DNA of 43,046 nucleotides from Desulfobacterales bacterium HSG2 (GTDB taxonomy: Bacteria > Desulfobacterota > Desulfobacteria > Desulfobacterales > 4be13), in contig JAUCGI010000025.1 of assembly GCA_030378035.1 (NCBI GenBank), positions 1 through 43,046 on the forward strand. The letters are read 5' to 3'. The notes beneath the pieces are model-generated. The model did not search any database, was not told the DNA's origin, and saw only the letters and a list, made by a program, of their open reading frames with translations. This document shows, piece by piece, positions 1-6,607 of this stretch. A program made the position numbers and the translations under genes. The stretch's first letter is position 1; the number at the start of each line of letters is the position of its first letter.

Positions 1-2
1 CC

Positions 3-2975
3 GCGGCGGGGGAGGGGCTACCAGACAGTCGGCAGACGGGAGCAGGCACCGCGCAGCAGTCAGTACGAAGTTGCCACCACGCACCACGCACCACGCACCC
101 CGCACCACGCACCACGCACCACGAACCACAGCCCACGGACCGCCGCAAAAATACCTGCGGCGATATCTGCATTGTGATACTGCGTGTGGGAATGAACGCT
201 TTCGGGCTTCATGTGGATGAGCTTTTTGACAATGAGGAGATTGTGATCAAGCCCTTGTCAAAGCATATAAAAGACTGCAAATGCTTTGCCGGCGCCACCA
301 TCATGGGAGACGGGCGGGTGGCCATGATCCTCGACGCAGCCGGCATCGCATCGTATGCCCGACTGCGCTTCGGAGAGATTGAAGCCGAGGAGCGCAGAAG
401 AGAGAAGATAGCCGAGCAGAACCGGAATGCGACGGAGACCCGGGAGCCGGTCATTATTTTCAACAATGCGCTGGATGAGTATTTCGCGCTGCCCCTTGCA
501 GGCATCTCCCGTCTGGAGATCATAGGGACTCAGATGATTGAACGGGTCGGAGAACAGGATTTCCTCATGTATCATGGCGATGCCCTCCCGCTCATCCGTC
601 TCGAAAAAATCCTCCCGATCAGCCCGTTGCCTGAGAATCCGGAGGAATTGTATATCATTATTCCCAAGACGAGCTATTCGAGAGCCGGCATTCTTGTCTC
701 ACGAATATTGGATACCATTGATACGGATGTATCGTTTTTATCTCATAAAAGAGACTCGGACGCCGCGCTTAAAAATATGAAATATAGTAAAGGAATGGGT
801 TATGTCTGGATTACGGATATGACGCCTGAAATGGTCATGCACCCGACAAAACCGGAACTGAACGGTAAGGATTTGTCCGATTTCAAAGACCCCGACGGCA
901 AAAGAATCTTTGTTGAAATGGTAAAACTTTGCACGTCAGACAGAGAGGGCCTTATCAATTATTTATGGCCCAAACCCGGATCTGACAAGCCGGTTCGCAA
1001 ATTATCTTATGTGAAACTTTTCAAACCCTGGAACTGGATTGTCGGCACGGGAATTTATGCGGAGGTGGAAGCAGAGGCTCTCAAGAAAGACGCCAAAAAC
1101 ATCATCAGCAGACTGAGATACGGACGCGGAGGCAGTGATTATTTTTACATATTCAACACTGAGACCGGAAAAATGTTGCAACACCCCAATCCGGAGCTTG
1201 TCGGAACGGATATCAGCGCGTCCGAGTATATCGATCCGACGAACAACAAACATTTCCTGTTGGAACAGTTGAAGATCGCCCGGGATCTGGGTGAGGGCTT
1301 TTCCGAATACAAATGGCCCAGGGATGAAGAGAAAGAACCGGTTTCAAAAATGACATTTCTGAAATTATTCAAAGAATGGAACTGGGTGGTGGCCACCGGT
1401 GTTTATATAGATGATATGGAAAGAGCCATTCTTCTGAAGGAAGAGGAGGTCAGGCGCACTGTTTTGTATCAGATTATCAAATTCTCTGTGATGATTGTCA
1501 TCGTTCTTGTATTTTATATCTCCATCAGTTTTCTCCTTATATCAAGACGCATCGTCAGTCCGATCAGGGGCGTTATTGATATGCTGAAAGATATCGCCGA
1601 GGGCGAGGGTGATCTTACAAAACGGATCAGTACGGATTATGGCGGGGAGACCAGAGAATTGGCGAACTGGTTCAATGTTTTTATGGACAAGCTCCAATAT
1701 ATGATCAGGCAGGTCAGCAGAGAAGTGAGCAATGTCAACGCGTCATCCGGCCGTCTCACACTGATCTCTGACAACATGGCTGCGGAAGCGGATCAGATGC
1801 GCATTCGCTCGGCCAACGCGGCCAACGCGGCCGAACAGACTTCGGCCAATATCAGAAGCATGGCTGTGGCCGCGGAACAGGTCAGCGCCCAGGTCGCTTC
1901 GGTCGCGGCCGCGTCTGACAAATTTTTCCAGAAAATGAGGGAGATGGGGACCGCGGCAGAGGATGTGTCAGGCAATGTGACGGTGGTGGCGAGCGCCACC
2001 GAACAGATTTCAGGGTCGGTCAACAGTGTTGCCATTTCCATTGAGGAGATGTACGCGTCCCTGAACGAAGTGGCAAAGAACTCGGGAAGAGGCGCGCATG
2101 TGACGAGCGAGGCGTCTGACAAAGCGGACCAGACCTCCGAAATCGTCAACACCCTGGGCGAGGCTGCCAATGAAATCGGCGAGGTCGTGGATCTGATCAA
2201 CGGAATCGCCTCCCAGACCAACCTTCTGGCCCTTAACGCGACCATTGAGGCGGCCGGAGCAGGGGAAGCGGGCAAGGGGTTCGCAGTGGTGGCCAATGAG
2301 GTCAAGGAACTGGCCAGGCAGACGGGCCGGGCCACAGAGGTGATTCGTACCAAAGTGAAGAGCATGCAGAAAAACACCGAGGCCGCGATAAATGCGATTG
2401 AGATTATTGTGAGTGTCATCAGTGAAATCAACACCATCATGGGAACCATCGCGTCCGCGGTGGAAGAGCAGACCGCTTCCACCAACGAAATTTCAAAAAG
2501 TATGAGTGAGACCGCTTCCACAGCGAACTCGGTCTCAAAAAATGTTTATGAGGCTGCGCAGCGAGCCGAGGAAACATCAAAAAATGTTCAGGATGCTGTC
2601 CGTCTGGGATTGGAGATTTCCAAAAAAATTGAGGAGGTGTCAGAGGCCGCTGTCATCATTGCCAGAGATGCTGCCGAGGCATCTGCGGGGACCGGCACGG
2701 TCTCAGAGAATGTCACAGGTGTGAACGAAGCCGCGAGGACCACTTCTCAGAACGCGGTTGATACCAAATCACAGGCGGATGAGCTTTCCCTTCTCGCGGG
2801 GCAGTTGCAAAATATTGTGGGATTGTTTAAAATATCGGCAGAAGCAATTCTGGAAAATGCAGGAACTGACAATGGACCCGATGCCCGGAAAGGCTCGGTT
2901 CATGACAATATTGAAGATATCACCCAGATTGCCAGACAACTGCAAAAAATCATCGGGCAAGTCGGTAATCAGTGA
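3..2975 (+). CDS. CheA C-terminal (double P5) fused to Cache-HAMP-MCP receptor, 5' partial
   Basis: The frame is open from the left window edge, so the true start lies upstream; a GTG at 174 is the first possible start, but homology begins before it. The codons at about 141-400 read as the end of a CheA regulatory (P5, CheW-like) domain ([39 protein letters not shown]). A second CheW-like domain follows at about 450-740. The frame then enters two Cache modules (about 760-1070 and 1110-1420, each with WPK/WPR and WNW-TG motifs), one membrane span (about 1470-1545), HAMP, and a full MCP signalling domain with the hairpin-tip region near 2200-2330. The last strand of the second CheW-like domain and the first transmembrane helix of a normal Cache receptor are both missing, so this looks like a fusion or rearrangement. 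With one span, the Cache and P5 parts would sit on the same side of the membrane. The cheY gene follows after a repeat array. Domain calls are firm; function of the chimera is uncertain. Confidence 0.85.
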   Translation, partial: AAGEGLPDSRQTGAGTAQQSVRSCHHAPRTTHPAPRTTHHEPQPTDRRKNTCGDICIVILRVGMNAFGLHVDELFDNEEIVIKPLSKHIKDCKCFAGATIMGDGRVAMILDAAGIASYARLRFGEIEAEERRREKIAEQNRNATETREPVIIFNNALDEYFALPLAGISRLEIIGTQMIERVGEQDFLMYHGDALPLIRLEKILPISPLPENPEELYIIIPKTSYSRAGILVSRILDTIDTDVSFLSHKRDSDAALKNMKYSKGMGYVWITDMTPEMVMHPTKPELNGKDLSDFKDPDGKRIFVEMVKLCTSDREGLINYLWPKPGSDKPVRKLSYVKLFKPWNWIVGTGIYAEVEAEALKKDAKNIISRLRYGRGGSDYFYIFNTETGKMLQHPNPELVGTDISASEYIDPTNNKHFLLEQLKIARDLGEGFSEYKWPRDEEKEPVSKMTFLKLFKEWNWVVATGVYIDDMERAILLKEEEVRRTVLYQIIKFSVMIVIVLVFYISISFLLISRRIVSPIRGVIDMLKDIAEGEGDLTKRISTDYGGETRELANWFNVFMDKLQYMIRQVSREVSNVNASSGRLTLISDNMAAEADQMRIRSANAANAAEQTSANIRSMAVAAEQVSAQVASVAAASDKFFQKMREMGTAAEDVSGNVTVVASATEQISGSVNSVAISIEEMYASLNEVAKNSGRGAHVTSEASDKADQTSEIVNTLGEAANEIGEVVDLINGIASQTNLLALNATIEAAGAGEAGKGFAVVANEVKELARQTGRATEVIRTKVKSMQKNTEAAINAIEIIVSVISEINTIMGTIASAVEEQTASTNEISKSMSETASTANSVSKNVYEAAQRAEETSKNVQDAVRLGLEISKKIEEVSEAAVIIARDAAEASAGTGTVSENVTGVNEAARTTSQNAVDTKSQADELSLLAGQLQNIVGLFKISAEAILENAGTDNGPDARKGSVHDNIEDITQIARQLQKIIGQVGNQ
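74..129 (+). repeat. CACCACGCAC simple repeat inside coding frame
   Basis: About five imperfect copies of a short CACCACGCAC-type unit lie within the open frame of the partial CheA/MCP gene. They encode a His/Pro/Arg/Thr-rich linker just before the P5 strand [10 protein letters not shown]. In other CheA proteins this point is a variable linker, so expansion there would be tolerated. Confidence 0.7.
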
Positions 2976-2977
2976 GC

Positions 2978-3161
2978 AGTTGTCGGTTGTCTGTTGTCGG
3001 TTGTCTGTTGTCCGGTTGTCGGTTGTCTGTTGTCGGTTGTCCGTTGTCCGTTGTCCGTTGTTGTAATTGGCAACTGATAATTTGCAACGGACAACCGACA
3101 ACGGACAACGGACAACCGACAACTGGCAACCGACAACTGACAACCGACAACTGACAACTGA
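2978..3161. repeat. Convergent GTTGTCG/GTTGTCT heptamer arrays (giant hairpin)
   Basis: The array starts three bases after the receptor's stop codon. The left arm is built of GTTGTCG, GTTGTCT and GTTGTCC units. The right arm, after a short core (about 3064-3088), is built of the complementary CGACAAC/TGACAAC units. It ends directly before the Shine-Dalgarno AAAGGAG of cheY. The transcript could fold into a stem of about 70 bp between the two genes. Confidence 0.9.
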
Positions 3162-3172
3162 AAGGAGTATTT

Positions 3173-3655
3173 ATGAAAATTCTTATTGTGGATGATCAGC
3201 AATCGATAAGAAAGGCAATGATCTTAATTTTGAGACGATTAGGAATTACAGATGTGGTCCAGGGGGAAGACCCGTATGAAGCGCTGACACATCTTAAAAA
3301 AGAGAAATTTGATCTGATTATTTCAGATGTTCATATGCCGTCACCGCTTCCCGGTGTACCGGCAAAATCCGGAATCGAGCTTTTAAAGGCTGTAAAACAG
3401 GTTCCGGCATTAGAGAAAATTCCCTTTTTGATTGTCAGCACGGATTCTGAAATGAAAACCGTTGTAAAAGCAATGCAGAGCGGCGTCAGCGGTTACATTA
3501 TAAAGCCTTTTACAGAAAAAGCGGTCAGAGAAAAGTTGGAAATGCTGGGGTTTGAAATAAAGTCGCCTGAACCTGAAGATGAACCACCGCCCAAACCGGC
3601 TGCTTCATCTCACAAAATCGCAACAGATGATGATTTTCTTAAAACCACTTTTTAA
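3173..3655 (+). CDS. cheY: CheY-like single-domain response regulator with C-terminal tail
   Basis: This 160-residue protein is a receiver domain (about 1-120) that accepts phosphate from a CheA-type kinase. The acidic pair is D7/D8, the phosphoacceptor is D52 (ISDVHMP), the switch residue is T90 (VSTD), and the conserved lysine is K111 (IIKPF). There is no output domain. About 35 extra residues (PEPEDEPPPKPA and on) form a proline- and acid-rich tail that plain CheY proteins (about 125 residues) lack. The start is set by AAAGGAG eight bases upstream of ATG. It is separated from the receptor and from cheB by repeat elements but lies in the same orientation, so co-transcription is likely. Confidence 0.93.
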   Translation: MKILIVDDQQSIRKAMILILRRLGITDVVQGEDPYEALTHLKKEKFDLIISDVHMPSPLPGVPAKSGIELLKAVKQVPALEKIPFLIVSTDSEMKTVVKAMQSGVSGYIIKPFTEKAVREKLEMLGFEIKSPEPEDEPPPKPAASSHKIATDDDFLKTTF

Positions 3656-3671
3656 TCAAGGCATTCCGATT

Positions 3672-3895
3672 CCTGATTCTTCATAAGTGTAAACTTTAAG
3701 GATTCCCAATCTTAATCCTGCTCTTGCTCTTGCTCTTTATCAAACGATAGGATTAAGATTAAGAGCAGGAGCAAGAGCAAGATAAAGATAAAGATTAAAG
3801 ATAAAGATAAAGATAAAGATAAAGAGCAGGAGCAGGAGCAGGAGCAGGAGCAAGATAAAGAGCAAGTCCTAAGTTTACACTTATGCCTGATTCTT
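3672..3895. mobile_element. Family 2 short inverted-repeat element with perfect 10-bp target duplication
   Basis: The element spans 3682-3885. Its ends are CATAAGTGTAAACTT and, inverted, AAGTTTACACTTATG. It is flanked on both sides by the identical 10 bp CCTGATTCTT (3672-3681 and 3886-3895), the signature of transposition. Inside, GAGCAA-type hexamer arrays face each other around a core near ATCAAACG. No gene fits inside, so a transposase must act in trans. Confidence 0.85.
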
Positions 3896-3925
3896 AATTC
3901 CTTACAGAATAAGGACAGATTCAGA

Positions 3926-5101
3926 TTGAATGAAAAACTAAAAATACTGGTTGTCGATAGCAAAGAAGCCACGCGGCGTCTTATCTCTGAAATCATGGCG
4001 GGAATTCCCGGAACAGAGGTGATTGACACTGCTGCCAACGGCAGGATAACACTCGCCAAACTGCGGCAGTTTTCTGTTGATCTGATTCTGCTTGACCTTG
4101 ACATACCGGAGATGCAGGGCCTGGACACGATGAAAAAAATCGGAAAGGACTGGCGCGGCACGGATGTGGTCATCGTCACCGGGATTGTTGAGGGCCATGT
4201 GGATGAAATCGTCGGCGCTTTGGAGTTGGGTGCCATTGATTTTGTCCCCAAGCCGGTTAACGGAAATGAGAATACCATTCGGGAATTCCGTCTTCGGCTT
4301 CTGCCCCTTATCGGTCTCCTCCGATCCCGCCGGAGTTTCCGAAAAGCAAGTCTCGGAAATCAGGATATCTCCGGAGATGAAGCCGATATGAGGCGCGGGG
4401 AAAAGACTGTCCCGAATTATTCCGACAGAAAATTTCCGCCATCTGTTCCATCGCCGGAAAAGCATAAGCTGTACCCCGTGATTCCTTCCCGGATTGAAGT
4501 TGTGGCCATCGCGGTATCCACCGGCGGGCCGAACGCATTGGCCAAAGTGATTCCCCAACTCCCGGGCAGACTGAGTGTGCCTGTGCTTATCGTCCAGCAC
4601 ATGCCGCGTTCGTTCACCGCTTCTCTGGCCAGCAGTCTGAACGCAAAATCCGTGATTACGGTCCGGGAGGCTGTTGACGGTGAAGAGATTCTGCCGAATA
4701 TCGCATACATCGCGCCGGGTGGCAGCCACATGCTTGTCCGGGCAGAGAGAATCAGGAACCATTCCCTGATAAAAGATGTCAGGTCTGTGCGAAGGTGTAT
4801 CAGCCTGAACAACGATCCGCCTGAAAACAGTGTCCGGCCCTCTGCAGATGTATTATTCCGGTCTTTGCCGGCAGCTTATGAGGGAAATATTCTGCCAGTG
4901 ATCATGACGGGTATGGGAAGCGACGGAACGAAAGGAGTTCTTGAAATGAAACGCAGAGGCTGTTATTGTCTGTCACAGACAGCGGATACCTGCACTGTCT
5001 ATGGAATGCCGCGTTCTGTTGATGAAGCAGCCCTTTCCGACGAAAAGGTGCCCATTGAACAACTGGCGGCCCGAATTACCAGTATTGTACAGGGATGGTA
5101 G
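3926..5101 (+). CDS. cheB: CheB chemotaxis methylesterase/glutamine deamidase
   Basis: The 391-residue protein has an N-terminal receiver (about 1-125; phosphoacceptor D57 in LLDLDIP, lysine K109 in VPKP) and a C-terminal CheB methylesterase domain (about 185-390). The catalytic triad can be read as S198 (AVSTGG), H225 (VQHMP) and D333 (GSDGTKG). It removes methyl groups from MCP glutamates, activated by phosphorylation from CheA. The linker (about 130-185) is long. The start is a TTG with AAGGA about ten bases upstream, since no ATG is suitably placed. The stop TAG is followed within two bases by another heptamer array. A paralogue lies at 14593. Confidence 0.94.
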   Translation: MNEKLKILVVDSKEATRRLISEIMAGIPGTEVIDTAANGRITLAKLRQFSVDLILLDLDIPEMQGLDTMKKIGKDWRGTDVVIVTGIVEGHVDEIVGALELGAIDFVPKPVNGNENTIREFRLRLLPLIGLLRSRRSFRKASLGNQDISGDEADMRRGEKTVPNYSDRKFPPSVPSPEKHKLYPVIPSRIEVVAIAVSTGGPNALAKVIPQLPGRLSVPVLIVQHMPRSFTASLASSLNAKSVITVREAVDGEEILPNIAYIAPGGSHMLVRAERIRNHSLIKDVRSVRRCISLNNDPPENSVRPSADVLFRSLPAAYEGNILPVIMTGMGSDGTKGVLEMKRRGCYCLSQTADTCTVYGMPRSVDEAALSDEKVPIEQLAARITSIVQGW

Positions 5102-5102
5102 T

Positions 5103-5326
5103 TCGTGGTCGGTTGTCGGTTGTCGGTTGACAGTTGACAGTTGACAGTTGTCGATTGTCGGTTGTCGGTTGTCGGTTGTCGGTTGTCAGTTGTCGGTTGT
5201 CGGTTGTCAGTTGTCAGTGGTCGGTTGTGGTTCATTGCAACTGACAACGGACAACCGACAACTGACCACCGACAACTGACCACCGACAACGAACAACCGA
5301 CAACTGACCACCGACAACTGACCAAT
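5103..5326. repeat. Convergent GTTGTCG heptamer arrays (giant hairpin)
   Basis: The same design as at 2978-3161: runs of GTTGTCG/GTTGTCA units on the left, complementary CGACAACTGAC units on the right, and a short core with TTGCAAC near 5236. It begins two bases after the cheB stop and ends just before the cheR Shine-Dalgarno (AAAGGAG). The unit sequence and length differ between the two arrays, so this is not a simple copy. Confidence 0.9.
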
Positions 5327-5339
5327 TAAAGGAGATTAC

Positions 5340-6194
5340 ATGCTTCGTATTAATGAACAGGAATTTAAGCTGCTTCGTGACTTTATCGAAAATGAATGCG
5401 GCGTTATGCTGGGAAAAGAAAAAGCGTATCTGATCGAAAATCGTCTGTCGAAACTGGCAAAGGATTGCGGATGCAACACCTTCGGTGAATTTTACCGAAA
5501 GCTCAGCAATTCCCGGCGGACAGATGAACTCAGATCGCTGACAGTTGATGCCATCACGACGCATGAAACGCTCTGGTTCCGCGATCAGCAACCGTTTAAG
5601 ATACTCGAAGAACGTCTTCTTCCGGAATACCAGAAGGCCATACAGCAGGGAAAGCGCGCGGATATAAAAATATGGTCAGCCGCATGCGCCACAGGACAGG
5701 AGCCCTATTCAATTGCCATGACCGCAATGGAGTTCTACCTCAGAACCGGCTGTGAAGAGGAATCCTGTTGCAGACAGATGAATATTCTTGCCACGGATGT
5801 TTCCTCTGCCATTCTTGCCGCGGCAGAGGCAGGCAGATACGATGCCAACGCCATGACCCGGGGGCTGCCATCCGAGAGCCTTAACCGTTATTTCAAAAAA
5901 GAGAAGAATGAATGGATACTCAACCCTGAGATAAGGAACATGGTGACATTCAGACAGTTGAATCTGAAAGATCCGATTGCCGGAATCATCGGCCCGTTTG
6001 ACATCATATTCCTTCGGAACGTCATTATTTATTTTTCGGAAACCTTTAAAAAACTTTTGCTCAACCGCGTGGCCGGCCTTCTCAATCCCGGAGGATATTT
6101 GTTCTTAGGTGCTGGTGAAACTGTCGGCGGGTATAGCGAGGCGTTTGAGATTCTGGAATATGACGGAACGATCTTTTATCAGATAAAGACATGA
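5340..6194 (+). CDS. cheR: CheR chemotaxis protein methyltransferase
   Basis: A 284-residue SAM-dependent methyltransferase that methylates MCP glutamates. The N-terminal helical domain spans about 1-85, with THETLWFRD where CheR proteins usually carry a TN-T-FFR motif. The SAM-binding domain follows with WSAACATGQEPYS (about 112-124), ILATDVS and the late motif FLRNVIIYF. There are no TPR repeats. The start is set by AAAGGAG before ATG. It is about 35% similar by eye to the second CheR at 8929. A family 1 element is inserted exactly at its stop codon, so the stop TGA lies in the target duplication. Confidence 0.94.
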   Translation: MLRINEQEFKLLRDFIENECGVMLGKEKAYLIENRLSKLAKDCGCNTFGEFYRKLSNSRRTDELRSLTVDAITTHETLWFRDQQPFKILEERLLPEYQKAIQQGKRADIKIWSAACATGQEPYSIAMTAMEFYLRTGCEEESCCRQMNILATDVSSAILAAAEAGRYDANAMTRGLPSESLNRYFKKEKNEWILNPEIRNMVTFRQLNLKDPIAGIIGPFDIIFLRNVIIYFSETFKKLLLNRVAGLLNPGGYLFLGAGETVGGYSEAFEILEYDGTIFYQIKT

Positions 6195-6404
6195 AACCCG
6201 CTGGTTATAACACTTTTCGGGGAGGCCGCTTATCCGCGAACTTGAACTTGAACTTGAACTTGAACTTGAACGTGAACGTGAACGTGAACTTGAACTTGAA
6301 CCTGAACATTCATTTACGGGCAGTTCAAATATAAGTTCACGTTCACGTTCACGTTCACGTTCTGTTCACAGGCTACCCAAATCCGTTATAATCAGGAAAT
6401 CCGA
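6192..6404. mobile_element. Family 1 short inverted-repeat element, copy A
   Basis: The element spans 6202-6394 with ends TGGTTATAACA and CGTTATAATCA. Inside are GAACTT/GAACGT hexamers on the left and GTTCACG hexamers on the right, around the core TTTACGGGCAGTTCAAATATAA. The flanking 10 bp agree at 7 of 10 positions (6192-6201 and 6395-6404), consistent with an old target duplication. The right end reads outward TTCACA-N16-TATAAT (6365-6392). Confidence 0.75.
6365..6392 (+). promoter_or_regulatory. Possible outward promoter in the right end of family 1 copy A
   Basis: TTCACA (6365-6370), a 16-bp spacer and a perfect TATAAT (6387-6392) point toward cheA. The -10 is part of the terminal inverted repeat; the -35 comes from the GTTCAC array. 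The match is 5/6 plus 6/6. The spacing is identical in copy D at 17516-17543. Confidence 0.4.
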
Positions 6405-6405
6405 T

Positions 6406-6499
6406 AGTTCACAATTCCAATTCACCCTGCTCCGCGGGATAGGCAAATCCGAAGAGGACAGTTCGGATTTGCCAATCCGAACCGGGCAAGTTGTGAACT
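6406..6499. repeat. Nested palindrome upstream of cheA
   Basis: Outer arms AGTTCACAA (6406-6414) and TTGTGAACT (6491-6499) enclose an inner hairpin, GGCAAATCCGAA facing TTCGGATTTGCC. The inner words resemble the 62-bp repeats at 24855-25248. Confidence 0.7.
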
Positions 6500-6543
6500 A
6501 CTGAACAGATCGGCAATGAACCACAGGCCTTTCAAATTCGTTA

Positions 6544-6572
6544 TTGACATTCATCCATAAATTTTGGATAAT
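6544..6572 (+). promoter_or_regulatory. Sigma70-type promoter for cheA
   Basis: TTGACA (6544-6549), a 17-bp spacer and GATAAT (6567-6572) give a near-consensus promoter with an expected start near 6579, about 30 bases before the cheA ATG. It suggests that cheA and the genes after it can be transcribed separately from the mcp-cheY-cheB-cheR block. Confidence 0.6.
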
Positions 6573-6607
6573 TTGGCATAAAATGATCAGGAGTCTGGAA
6601 ACAAAAA

